A stretch of 64,000 nt of DNA, from positions 310,001 through 374,000 of the forward strand of contig JADIZR010000001.1 in the NCBI GenBank assembly GCA_016704655.1, in the 5' to 3' direction. Shown one piece after another: positions 48,243-57,779 of the stretch. The notes beneath the pieces were generated by a model that saw only the letters and a program-made list of their open reading frames with translations, did not search any database and was not told where the DNA came from. Numbering within the stretch: the stretch's first letter is position 1; each line of letters opens with the position of its first letter. The stretch comes from Pseudomonadota bacterium (GTDB taxonomy: Bacteria > Pseudomonadota > Gammaproteobacteria > Steroidobacterales > Steroidobacteraceae). Made by a program: the position numbers and the translations under genes.

Positions 48243-48334
48243 GGAGAGGTGGCCGAGCGGTCGAAGGCGCTGGACTGGAATTCCAGTTACATCTTAACGG
48301 GTGTACGTGGGTTCGAATCCCACCCTCTCCGCCA
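48243..48334 (+). tRNA. tRNA-Ser (GGA)
   Basis: A complete class II tRNA: acceptor GGAGAGG (48243-48249) with CCTCTCC (48324-48330), G discriminator and encoded CCA. The D-arm is GGCCGAGCGGTCGAAGGC. The anticodon stem CTGGA/TCCAG holds loop CTGGAAT, giving anticodon GGA (48277-48279). A long variable arm and GGTTCGAATCC T-arm confirm serine. Confidence 0.97.
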
Positions 48335-48344
48335 CTGACACTAG

Positions 48345-48368
48345 AACGCCCCGGCCAGGGGCGTTCGT
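48345..48368 (+). terminator. possible terminator after tRNA-Ser
   Basis: An 8-bp stem AACGCCCC (48345-48352) with GGGGCGTT (48358-48365) is followed by CGTGTTTG. The T-run is weak. The remaining gap up to 48627 has no gene that I can support. Confidence 0.6.
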
Positions 48369-48627
48369 GTTTGTGGCCCGAGAGTGGGCGAGACCCACGG
48401 CGGGGCGAGTTCCCGCCAGGCACGCGCCGTTTCGGGGCGCCGAACCTCATCTGGTTCGAGTTTCCCTTAACTCAATGATTTAAAAGGCTTCACCAGAATC
48501 GATCCAGTAAACCGGCTTCGAGGCGGCTCGTGCTGCCGACATCCGGGCCACCGGCAGCGTCTTTCAAGCGTGCGGTTGGCGGTGCGCAGGGGCAGAATCA
48601 CTGCCCCGCACCACCACGCCCCTCCGC

Positions 48628-50200
48628 ATGGAAACCCCTCTCACCCCGCTCGATTTTCTGCGTCGCGCACGCAAGCTCCATGGATCGCGCGAAGCCGTGA
48701 TCGATGGTGATCTGCGACTGACGTACGAAGCTTTCGGCCAGCGTTGCGACCGATGGTCGTCGGCATTGGCGCAGCTGGGCGTGAAGCAGGGCGACCGCGT
48801 AGCAACGCTGGCACCCAACACGCATCAGCACCTCGAGCAGTATTACGCGGTACCGCAGCTGGGCGCGGTCATCGTGCCGATGAACTACAGGCTGGTCGCG
48901 GAGGACTTCGTCTACCTCGCGAACCACAGTGGCACCAAGGTCCTCTGCGTGCATGCGGATTACCTGGATACCGTGGACAGCGTTCGTGACCAGATGACCA
49001 CGGTCGAGCACTTCGTGGCTCTGGAAGGCGGTAAACAAGGCTGGCTCGACTACGAGCAGCTGCTGGCAGCGAGTGACGGCGTGTTCGAGCGGCCGACGAT
49101 CGCCGAGGGCGAGCTTGCTTTCGATCAACTACACCAGCGGCACCACGTCGCGTCCGAAGGGCGTCATGATCACGCACCGCAACGCCTGGGTGAACGCGAT
49201 CGGAACGCTCGCGCACCTGCCGATGACGCCGGCAGACCGCTACCTGTGGACGCTGCCGATGTTCCACGCGAACGGCTGGACCTACACCTGGATCGTGACG
49301 GCGGCCGCCGCACTGCACGTCTGCCTGCGTCAGGTCGATGCGGCATCCATCTATCGGCTCGTGAACCAGGAACGCATCACGATGCTCTGCGCCGCGCCCA
49401 CGGTGCTGATCGCCATTGCCAACGGACCGGAAGATGGGCGCGCTTCGTTGCGACGTGGGGTTCGCGTCGCAACGGCCGGTGCGCCGCCCGCAGCGGCCAC
49501 GATCGAACGCATGGAAGGTGAACTGGGCTGGACCATCACCCAGGTCTACGGTCTCACGGAGACAGCGCCGTTCATTTCGATCTGTGCGCCGTTACCCGAG
49601 CACGACGCGCTCGAGCCTGGTGAGCGCGCGCGGATCAAGGCGCGGCAGGGCGTCGAGCTCATGACGTCCGGCGACCTTCGAGTCGTCGACGAAGAGATGC
49701 GCGACGTTCCCCGGGACGGCGCCACGCTCGGCGAGATCGTTGCGCGTGGCAACGTCGTGATGAAGGGCTATTACGACGACCCGCAGGCGACCGAGACAGC
49801 GTTCCGTGGCGGCTACTTTCACACCGGCGACGCGGCGGTCGTGCATCCCGACGGTTACGTTGAGATACGCGACCGCTACAAGGACGTGATCATCAGCGGC
49901 GGTGAGAACATCTCGTCCATCGAAGTCGAAGGCGCCCTGCTGCGGCATCCGACAGTTCTCGAGGTGGCGGTCGTCGGCATGCCGCACGAGCGCTGGGGGG
50001 AATCGCCACATGCGTTCGTGGTGCTACGGCCCGGGCAGTCGTCGACGGCCGAGGAAATGCGCGATTTCGCCCGCGGCGTGCTGGCCCATTTCAAAGTGCC
50101 TTCGGCCTTTACGTTCGTGCAGGAATTGCCGAAGACGGCCACCGGCAAGATCCAGAAGTTCGTGTTGCGAGGCGGCAAGGCAGCGATCGCGCAACAGTGA
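48628..50200 (+). CDS. acyl-CoA ligase (AMP-binding enzyme), one-base frameshift
   Basis: An ANL-superfamily acyl-CoA synthetase, 523 residues after correction. The first frame (from METPLTPLDFLRRARKLHG) carries YAVPQLGAVIVPMNYRLV. Near 49118-49121 one surplus T in GCTTTCGATC shifts the frame; removing it gives ELASINYTSGTTSRPKGV, the AMP-binding motif A3. The second frame completes the enzyme: QVYGLTETAPF, YFHTGDAAVVHPDGYVEIRDRYKD, GGENISSIEVE and the catalytic Lys in PKTATGKIQKF. The acyl substrate is not predictable; medium- or long-chain acids are usual. It overlaps apbE by four bases. Confidence 0.88.
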
Positions 50201-51291
50201 TCGTTCCCGCCCACGTCCGGCTCGTGCCCCCCTTCAGGGCGACAGCGCCGCAGTGTCTGGTCGTCTGCCTGGTCATCCTTCTGGCAGTCGTCGTCAGCGC
50301 TTGTGCGCGTACGCGGGAACCAGCGCAGTTCACCGGACCGACGATGGGAACGACGTACCACGTCACGGTGTCGGGTGCGGACTCCTCGCGCGAGCGCCGC
50401 GCGGTGCAGGCCGCAATCGATCAGGTGCTCGTCGAGACCGAACGGCACCTGTCGACATACCACGTGACGAGTGAGATCGCGCTGCTCAACCGGGACGAGA
50501 GTCGCTCGTGGCAGGAGGTTTCGCCGACCCTGTTCGTCGTATTGAAGGAGGCGCGCGACGTGAGCGAGCTGACCGGAGGCTCGTTTGACGTCACCGTGGC
50601 GCCGTTGCTGGAACTCTGGGGCCACAAGCCCGACAGCTCCGGCGTATTGGGTCGGATGACCTTCCAGCCACCCACGTCTGACCAGCTCAAGCAGGCTCAC
50701 AAGAGCGTCGGGTACGCCAAACTCGAACTGCGAAGTGTGCCTCGTCTTTCGGTGCGCAAGACCGCGAGCGGCATGCGACTGACGGTGGACGGCATTGCGC
50801 CCGGCTACGCGGTGGACCGCATCGTGACCGAGTTGCGGGACCTCGGTCACGCCAATTTCATCGTCGAAATCGGGGGCGAGGTTCGTGCCGCCGGGCAGCG
50901 TCCGGAGGGCGGCCCGTGGCGGATCGCGATCGAAGCGCCGCTCGCGACCCGGCGTGAACCGCTGGTCGGCCTGCGCTTGCGGGATGCCGCCGTGTCCACG
51001 TCGGGCGATTATCGCGACGCACGCATCGATGCAGACGGCCACCGGTATTCACACACCATTGATCCTCGCACCGGGCGCACGACGTCCAGCGCACTGACCG
51101 CGGTCACGGTCATCGACGCGAATGCGGTCCGGGCAGATGCCTATGCAACGGCCCTCATGGTCATGGGCACCGAGGCCGGACTCGCCTGGGCGCAGGCGCA
51201 GCGGGTTCCAGCCCTGTTCGTGGAACGCACCGTGCAGCCGGGCGAGTGGCGAGTTGTGGAATCCCCCGCTTTTGCGGAATGGCGGGAGTAG
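50197..51291 (+). CDS. apbE: FAD:protein FMN transferase (ApbE)
   Basis: A 364-residue periplasmic, membrane-anchored flavin transferase that attaches FMN to Thr of NqrB/RnfD-type proteins. The N-terminus carries a hydrophobic helix ending VVVSACA, a plausible lipobox. Family motifs are GPTMGTTYHV, TGGSFDVTVAPLLELWG, VDGIAPGYAVDRI, FIVEIGGEVRAAG and HTIDPRTGR, the last with Mg/FAD ligands. It starts GTG 50197 within the stop of the ligase gene. Confidence 0.93.
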   Translation: MIVPAHVRLVPPFRATAPQCLVVCLVILLAVVVSACARTREPAQFTGPTMGTTYHVTVSGADSSRERRAVQAAIDQVLVETERHLSTYHVTSEIALLNRDESRSWQEVSPTLFVVLKEARDVSELTGGSFDVTVAPLLELWGHKPDSSGVLGRMTFQPPTSDQLKQAHKSVGYAKLELRSVPRLSVRKTASGMRLTVDGIAPGYAVDRIVTELRDLGHANFIVEIGGEVRAAGQRPEGGPWRIAIEAPLATRREPLVGLRLRDAAVSTSGDYRDARIDADGHRYSHTIDPRTGRTTSSALTAVTVIDANAVRADAYATALMVMGTEAGLAWAQAQRVPALFVERTVQPGEWRVVESPAFAEWRE

Positions 51292-51321
51292 GGCGGCGGC
51301 CCGATTCGCTATGATGGTGCG

Positions 51322-51915
51322 ATGGATCCGCTGACCAAGCTCCGCCGCCGCCCCTTCATGGCGCCGCTGCTGATTCCGTTACTCGGAATCCTGATGGCCG
51401 TGGCGGGTGTCTATTGGCTCGGCACCTGGTCCCGCACGACCGTCGTGGTGCTGGTCCGGCATGCCGAGGCAGGCGCAAGCACTTCGGGTGATCCGGACCT
51501 GAGTCCGGCTGGCGAAAAGCGTGTAGCGTCGCTGGGCGCCTTGATCGACGACGCGCTGGCCGACCGCAAGGTCGACTATCTCTATGCCGCCGATACGCGT
51601 CGCGCCCAACAGACCGCGGCGCCCGTCGCCAACCAGTTCAAGCTGCCGATCAACGTCATCGCGAGCAGCGACTGGTCCGGTCTTGCCGCCCGCATCAAGC
51701 GCGAACATCGGGGCAAGACCGTGGTCGTCGTGGGTTACGCGACTACGCTGCCAGGTGTGATCAGCCAGCTGAGCGGGAGCGACTACGCCATGCGCGACGA
51801 TGAGTTCGATGCCATCTACGTCATGGTGATGCCAAGTCCGGGAGAAACCCGCGTGCTGCGGCTGCGTTACGGGCAGCCGACACCGCTAGCCAATGATGCG
51901 AAGACTTCGAAATAG
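51322..51915 (+). CDS. membrane-anchored histidine phosphatase superfamily protein
   Basis: A 197-residue protein with an N-terminal transmembrane helix (LLIPLLGILMAVAGVYWLGT) and a phosphoglycerate-mutase-like domain. The catalytic motif is VVLVRHAEAG, with a TRRAQQTAAP Arg. The usual second catalytic His position reads VVGYATTLPG, so the His appears replaced by Tyr, and activity is uncertain. It lies 30 bases after apbE and may be co-transcribed. Confidence 0.75.
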   Translation: MDPLTKLRRRPFMAPLLIPLLGILMAVAGVYWLGTWSRTTVVVLVRHAEAGASTSGDPDLSPAGEKRVASLGALIDDALADRKVDYLYAADTRRAQQTAAPVANQFKLPINVIASSDWSGLAARIKREHRGKTVVVVGYATTLPGVISQLSGSDYAMRDDEFDAIYVMVMPSPGETRVLRLRYGQPTPLANDAKTSK

Positions 51916-51960
51916 ATTCTATAAGCTATTGATATATAAGTTTTAAATGTTGGGTCAAGG

Positions 51961-51990
51961 GGCATTTCCAACTAACCCCTAACCCCTTCC
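51961..51990. repeat. degraded heptad palindrome between convergent genes
   Basis: The right arm CTAACCCCTAACCCC and a centre with TTTCCAACTA (the complement of AGTTGGAAA) match the dnaE2-internal element. The left arm survives only as AAGGGG. It sits between the stop at 51915 and the stop at 51991. Confidence 0.6.
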
Positions 51991-52452
51991 TCAGACCGCG
52001 CCCGCCGCGAGCGCGGCCTGTACGAACTCTTCGTGGGCCCCGATACGCAGGTCCGCCAGCACCGAATCCTGGATCTTGCCGTCCGCGCCAATCAGGTACG
52101 TGCCCCGGCGCACCCCGAATCCGAGTGGACCGTCCACGTCGTAGGCCTTGACCGCCTTCTTGTCGGGGTCGGCGAGCAGCGGGAAATTGAGGTTGTGCTT
52201 CGCCGCGAACTTCTTGTGCGACTCGGCATCCTGCGGACTAACTCCGACCACGCGGAGCCTGGCCCGCACCAGGTCGTTCTGCAGGTCGCGGAAAGTGCAG
52301 GCTTCCCTGGTGCAGCCCGGTGTGAAGTCGGCGGGGTAGAAATAGAGGATCAACGGTCCTTTGGCGAGCAGCGACTTCAGCGTGTGGCGCTTGCCGTCCT
52401 GGTCGACGAGGTCGAATTCCGGCGCCTGGGTTCCTTTCTTCAGCACGGTCAA
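51991..52452 (-). CDS. peroxiredoxin, Bcp/PrxQ-like
   Basis: A 153-residue peroxiredoxin with peroxidatic Cys in YPADFTPGCTREACTFRD and the resolving Cys five residues later, the classical atypical two-Cys PrxQ pattern. It is distinct from the bcp at 46158, which lacks the second Cys. TYLIGADGKI closes the fold. It overlaps the GNAT gene upstream by four bases, so both are one transcript. Confidence 0.92.
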   Translation of the reverse strand: MTVLKKGTQAPEFDLVDQDGKRHTLKSLLAKGPLILYFYPADFTPGCTREACTFRDLQNDLVRARLRVVGVSPQDAESHKKFAAKHNLNFPLLADPDKKAVKAYDVDGPLGFGVRRGTYLIGADGKIQDSVLADLRIGAHEEFVQAALAAGAV

Positions 52453-52937
52453 TCTCCTTCGCTGGCGTCTCGAATGGCGCCTGAGTGGTCCACTTCCATG
52501 ATGCGGTAACCGCCATCATGCATGCCGCAGCGCTCGTACGTCCGGCGCGCGGCCGCGTTGTCCAGTTCGACGTAAAGCCGCAATCCGACGACGCCAGGGG
52601 TGCTGCGGGCCAGCGTGTCGACGTGATCGTACAACGCACGGAATACGCCGCCGCGCCGCGCCGCTGGCGTCACGTAGACACTCTGGATCCACCAGAACTG
52701 GCCATTGCGCCAGTCGCTCCACTCGTACGTGATCATGAGTTGGCCGACGGCATTGCCGGCATCGTCCTCGGCGACGAAATAGCGGCCGTGCGTTGGATCT
52801 GCAAGGGCGGAGGCGACGCCACGGCGGATCGTGACTGGATCGAGCCGCTTGTGCTCCGTCTCGAGCGCCATCGCCTCGTTGCCATGTGCCAGGAATTCCT
52901 GGTCCGAGGGCTTTGCATCACGGATTCGCACGTTCAT
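52449..52937 (-). CDS. GNAT-family N-acetyltransferase
   Basis: A 162-residue acetyltransferase starting MNVRIRDAKPSDQEFLAHGN. The acetyl-CoA loop is SVYVTPAARRGGVFRALYDH, a variant of R/Q-x-x-G-x-G/A, followed by GVVGLRLYVELDNAAARRTY and CGMHDGGY, which is the N-A-A-x-x-x-Y ending of the fold. The substrate is unknown. Start ATG 52937; further upstream frame overlaps the tRNA genes and is not coding. Confidence 0.88.
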   Translation of the reverse strand: MNVRIRDAKPSDQEFLAHGNEAMALETEHKRLDPVTIRRGVASALADPTHGRYFVAEDDAGNAVGQLMITYEWSDWRNGQFWWIQSVYVTPAARRGGVFRALYDHVDTLARSTPGVVGLRLYVELDNAAARRTYERCGMHDGGYRIMEVDHSGAIRDASEGD

Positions 52938-52969
52938 GCGTGAATCATACCGGGCCTGCAGAACTGCGG

Positions 52970-52997
52970 TTGCGGTGCGGCAACCCGGTGCTACAAT
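52970..52997 (+). promoter_or_regulatory. promoter of the tRNA-Ala/tRNA-Arg pair
   Basis: A -35-like TTGCGG (52970-52975) and -10 TACAAT (52992-52997) are separated by 16 bases, with a GC-rich stretch GCGCGCC immediately after, as in stringently controlled stable-RNA promoters. The tRNA begins 15 bases downstream. Confidence 0.65.
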
Positions 52998-53011
52998 GCG
53001 CGCCCTCGTGT

Positions 53012-53087
<76 letters not shown>

Positions 53088-53128
53088 CTTTCCCTTTCCG
53101 GGCCCCGCCGCCACACTCCGGACTGCAT

Positions 53129-53204
53129 GCCCCGGTAGCTCAGTGGATAGAGCGACCGCCTCCTAAGCGGTAGGTCGCAGGTTCAACTCCTGCCCGGGGC
53201 ACCA
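53129..53204 (+). tRNA. tRNA-Arg (CCT)
   Basis: A 76-base tRNA: acceptor GCCCCGG with CCGGGGC, A discriminator, encoded CCA. The anticodon stem ACCGC/GCGGT holds loop CTCCTAA, giving anticodon CCT for AGG. The T-arm is CAGGTTCAACTCCTG. An IS481-family element begins nine bases after its CCA. Confidence 0.97.
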
Positions 53205-53240
53205 ATTCAGAAATGTAAGGTCTCAGGACTTCGGTGACAC

Positions 53241-53606
53241 CTAGGGGGCTTTCTTGGCCAGTAGCCTCTCGTATGGGGTCTGCCCATCGAGGCCTCCATG
53301 GGGCCGGTGGAAATTATAGTAGTCCTCCCATTCGCGGAGCTTGTCATTGAACAAGTGGATGTTGTCGGCGATGCCGTCCTTGTCCAGCAGTTGATAGAAC
53401 TCCTGCTCGTCCACGCGATGTGAGCGCTCGACCTTGCCGTTCAGGTGGGGTGTCCGGGGTCGGATATAGACATGGCGGATGTCCTGCTCCTCGAGATGCC
53501 AGTGAAAGCCGGACTGGAACTCAGCGCCATTGTCGGTCTGGATGACCAGCACGCGAAAGGGGAGCCGCCGGATGACCTCGTCCACGAAGCGGATGGCTGA
53601 CGCCTG
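53241..53606 (-). pseudogene. IS481 transposase, C-terminal part
   Basis: This part encodes the rest of the DDE integrase core after the break: QASAIRFVDEVIRRLPFRV, VIQTDNGAEFQSGFHWHLEE with the second catalytic Asp, HVYIRPRTPHLNGKVERSHR with the catalytic Glu, and the terminal YNFHRPHGGLDGQTPYERLL. It ends at 53241. The N-terminal part lies 5.6 kb away at 59231-59792, separated by the IS21-family insertion. Confidence 0.92.
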
Positions 53607-53705
53607 TGTTGCGCGACGATCTGGATGAGAGTGCGCGACGATCAAGATGGAGATCGGTGATCGCGACTGAGTGAGCATGCCGGTACTGATTGACGCTGGC
53701 AACCA

Positions 53706-54408
53706 TTACGTTTCCGGTTGATTGTCGCGCGGCGCCGGTACGCCAACGTTTTTGGGCGTCGCGTAGGTTGCAGGCCGGCCGGCTCCGTGCTGCTTGCGCT
53801 CGAGGGCAGCGCGTCGGCGGTAACTCTCGACGTTCATCTCGAAGATCGTCGCGTGATGCACGAGACGGTCCACCGCGGCCAGCGTCATGGCCGGGTCGGG
53901 GAAGATCTTGCCCCATTCGCCGAAGGGCTGATTGGCCGTGATCAACATCGAGCGGCGTTCGTAGCGAGCGCTGATCAGCTCGAACAGCACCGAGGTTTCC
54001 GCCTGGTCCTTGGTCACGTAGGTGATGTCGTCGAGGATCAGCAGGTCGAAGCGCTCGAGACTCGCGAGCGCCGCCTCCAGGGCGAGTTCGCGGCGCGCGA
54101 CCTGCAGCTTCTGCACGAGATCGGAGGTTCGGGCGAACAGCACGCGCCAGCCTTTCTCGATGAGCGTCAGGCCGATCGCCGAGCCCAGATGCGACTTGCC
54201 GCCCCCGGGCGGACCGAAGAGGATCAGGTTCGCGCCGTTTTCGAGCCAGCCGTCGCCGGCGCACAACGCCGACACCTGCGCTTTGGAGATCATCGGCACG
54301 GCCTCGAAGTCGAAGTTCTCCAGGGTCTTGCCGGGCAGCAGCTTCGCTTCGCCCAGGTGCCGCTCCACGCGGCGACGATCGCGCTCGGCGAGCTCGTGCT
54401 CGGCGATG
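53706..54408 (-). pseudogene. istB: IstB-like helper ATPase of element A, main part
   Basis: It encodes most of an IstB AAA+ protein: AEHELAERDRRRVERHLGEA, Walker A FGPPGGGKSH, Walker B LLILDDITYVTKDQAETS, and TANQPFGEWGKIFPDPAMTL. IstB activates IstA for target choice. The first 46 residues ([20 protein letters not shown] onward) are at 57033-57169; element B and its 6-base duplication split the gene exactly there. Confidence 0.9.
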
Positions 54409-54501
54409 TGCGTATTCCGATGATGGTGACCGGTCGTTCCGGGGATCGTGACCGGTGCGGCGCGTGATGAGGTGCGCTTGAGTTGAGTGTAGCTCAGTCG
54501 G

Positions 54502-55263
54502 TCACGATGGGGAGTCCGCAGGGGCCTTTGGGTCGGGCGTTCGTCGGCGCAAGGATTCGCCCTTGAGGGTGATGCGATGCGCGTGATGCACGAGCCGGTC
54601 GAGGATGGCATCGGCGACCGTGGGCTCGGCGATCCAGGCGTGCCAGTGTTCGATCGGTAACTGTCCGGCGATGACGGTGGCGCGGCGGTCGGAGCGATCG
54701 TCGACGACGTCGAGCAAGTCTTCGCGGGCGACGGGATCCATGGCATGCAACCCCCAGTCGTCTAACACCAGCAGGTCGAGCTTGGCGAGTGCGGCGAGCC
54801 GGTACTTATGGGTGCCATCGCCGCGCGCGATGCGCAGCTCTTTGAGGAGTCGCGGGACGCGGGTGTAGAGCGTGGTTCTGCCGAGGCGGCAGGCGCGTTG
54901 CGCGAGTGCACAGGCGAGCCATGTCTTGCCGACGCCGGTGGGTCCGGTGATCAGCACGTCCTGGGCGCGCTCGAGCCACTCGCCGTGGGCGAGGCTCGCG
55001 AGGAGCCGACGATCGAGGCCGCGGCTGGCACGCTGGTCGATGTCCTCGAGGTTGGCGGTCGCGTACTTGAGCTTGGCTTTACGCAAGAGCGCCGTCAGGC
55101 GCTTGGCGCCACGGTGAGCCGCTTCGCGCTCGACCAGCAGCGCGAACCGATCCTCGAACGGTAGCGTCTGCGCCGGTGGCAGGGCGAGCTGTTCCTCGAA
55201 CGCGGCGGCCATGCCGCCGAGCTTGAGCGTGTGCAGATGAGCCAGGGTCTGGTGGACGATCAT
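54502..55263 (-). CDS. istB: IstB-like helper ATPase of element B
   Basis: A 253-residue AAA+ transposition helper. The N-terminal HTH-like part is MIVHQTLAHLHTLKLGGMAA. Walker A is ITGPTGVGKTW, Walker B LLVLDDWGLHAMD, followed by DRRATVIAGQLPIEHWH and DRLVHHAHRITLKGESLRRR. Start ATG 55263 follows AAGGAGA; a much longer upstream open frame overlaps istA and is not coding. It appears intact. Confidence 0.93.
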   Translation of the reverse strand: MIVHQTLAHLHTLKLGGMAAAFEEQLALPPAQTLPFEDRFALLVEREAAHRGAKRLTALLRKAKLKYATANLEDIDQRASRGLDRRLLASLAHGEWLERAQDVLITGPTGVGKTWLACALAQRACRLGRTTLYTRVPRLLKELRIARGDGTHKYRLAALAKLDLLVLDDWGLHAMDPVAREDLLDVVDDRSDRRATVIAGQLPIEHWHAWIAEPTVADAILDRLVHHAHRITLKGESLRRRTPDPKAPADSPS

Positions 55264-55282
55264 CGGTGGAGTCTCCTTCGGG

Positions 55283-56807
55283 TCATTGGTAGTAACGGGG
55301 GCCGCGGACATGGGTGTGATCGGGTGCCGTCCAGTCGGGCGGGGCCGTGAGCGGGGGAGTCTCGAGCTTGTTCTGCAGGATTGCTTTGATCGACCTATAG
55401 CTCGGCGCGCCGAGGGCGATCGCGCGGGTGCAGGCGGCCTCGAGCCGGTCGCGACCGTGCTGCTCGGCGAGGCGCAGCAGGCCGAGGCAGGCGCGATAGC
55501 CCTGCTCCGGATGCGGCCGCGTCTCGAGGATGCGCACGACGACCGCGGCGCACGACGGCCCGACGGTCCCGCCCCAGCGGATGAGGCGCTGCGGTGACCA
55601 CTCGAGGTGCGCACGATGGGCAGCCGGCAGGTGCTCGGGCACCGTGCTGTAGCCGCCGCGCTTCGCCGAGCGTAGGTGCGCGGCAACGCGCTTGCCACGG
55701 CAGAGGATCTCGAGGGCGTGCGTCGTGACGCGCAGCTCCACCGCCGCGTGCACCAGCTCGTGCGGCACGCTGTAGTAATGGCCATCGAGCACGACGTGGT
55801 AGTCGATGTTGACCTTGGCCGGCCAGTAGCGGGCGAGCTCGTAGCGGCTCGTCGGCAGCGGTCGCAGCGCCGGCCGATCGAGCGTCTCGTAGGCACTGCG
55901 CCGACTGCCCGGCAGGCGCTTGAACGGCCGGCTGTTGAGGTAGCCGAGCAGCTCGCCCACCGCAAGGTCGACCTCGGTGACCGTCGCGAACCGACGATGA
56001 CGCAGCCGGGCCAGGATCCAGCGCTCGACCACCAGCACCCCTTGCTCGACCTTCGCCTTGTCCTTGGGCTTGTACGGGCGCGCCGGCAGGACCGCCGTGC
56101 CGTAGTGCGCCGCGAGGTCGAGCAGCGTCGCCGAGGCCTGCGGCTCGTAGCGATCGGGATCGGCGATCAGCGCCCGGGCGTTGTCCGGGACCACCAGCTC
56201 CGTCACGCCCTCGATGTACTCGAACGCGCGCACCAGCCCCTCGACCCAGTCGGCGAGCGTCTGGCGCGGCGTTGCGCAGGCGAACGTGTAGCTCGAGGCA
56301 CCGAGCGCGGCGACGAAGATCTGCGCGCGCTCACCGGCCTCGCCGTACGGGACGCTCTGACCGGCATAGTCGACGAACAGCTTCTCCCCGGCGCGGTGGA
56401 CCTGACGCATCGAACGGCGCAGGCGTGCGACGAAGTCGCGGTAGCGCTGCGCGAACTGCGAGTACTTGTACGTCGACTCGCCCGGTGCGCCGCAACGTGC
56501 TCCTCCCACAACAGCCACAGCGTCATGCCCCGGCGCTGAGCTCCTGATGGATCGCGGCGTAGTCGGGCTGCACATGCCGCAGCGGCAGCCGGCGGGCCGG
56601 CCGCAACCGTCGGGCGAGTTCGTCCTCGCTCATCGCGAGCAGCTCGGCCGGCGTCAGCTGCGCCGCCTCGGCGTGCGCGACGTACCTGGCGACGACGCCC
56701 TTCGAGATCGACAACGCCCGCGCGATCCGCTCGTGCGAAAGGCCCGCCTCGTACTTCAGTCGATACAGCTCGCGGATGCTACGCATGGTCAGTGTCCTGG
56801 TCGGCAT
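55283..56807 (-). CDS. istA: IstA transposase of element B, two apparent one-base frameshifts
   Basis: An IS21-type DDE transposase of about 508 residues if corrected. The N-terminus ([40 protein letters not shown]) runs to [14 protein letters not shown]. One added G near 56525 restores [13 protein letters not shown], and one added base near 56498 restores [19 protein letters not shown]. The rest reads on through [28 protein letters not shown] and [20 protein letters not shown], holding the DDE acids, to 55283. Both breaks are in G/C runs and may be sequencing deletions. Confidence 0.85.
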
Positions 56808-57032
56808 CGCCTCTCCGGTTGGCAAAACCGGTCAGGCTACGCTTGCAAAACACCTCACCACCGCCGCCGTTCCGGACGACCGTGACCGGCCGTTCCGGAA
56901 CCGTGACCGCCCGTTCCGGGCGGCCACAAAATCGGTCACGATCGGTCGGAACGACCGGTCATGCCTTGCCGGAATCGCCGGTCACACTCCGCCGGAATGC
57001 CCGGTCACGATCGGCCGGAATACGCAGCGATG

Positions 57033-57591
<559 letters not shown>

Positions 57592-57779
57592 TTATCTTGA
57601 CCGGTCGTGTTGCCTCACGAAGATTGGTTACCTGCCTGCCTCAGCTTGAATGTTACCGCCGGATCCTTCGCTCTTGTCGTCTCAATGATCGGCAAAGCCG
57701 CAGGGCTGCCTGCCGCCGCAGGCGGCAGGGGCTCGGGGAGCTGGAGACTGGCAATGCCTTTGGCAGTCCTTCAGCATCC

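Larger units (their letters stand above)
54409..57026 (-). mobile_element. IS21-family element B, nested in istB of element A
   Basis: It is 2,618 bases long with a 6-base target duplication GCGATG (54403-54408 and 57027-57032). Ends are inverted: TGCGTATTCCGATGATGGTG on the left and TGCGTATTCCGGCCGATCGT on the right. Both continue into several copies of a roughly 20-base unit with TGACCGG...TTCCGG, up to five or six at the right end. It carries istA and istB on the minus strand. Confidence 0.92.

Noticed and set aside
48335..48627. Small ORFs after tRNA-Ser
   Set aside because: They overlap the tRNA or lack starts and ribosome-binding sites; composition looks noncoding.
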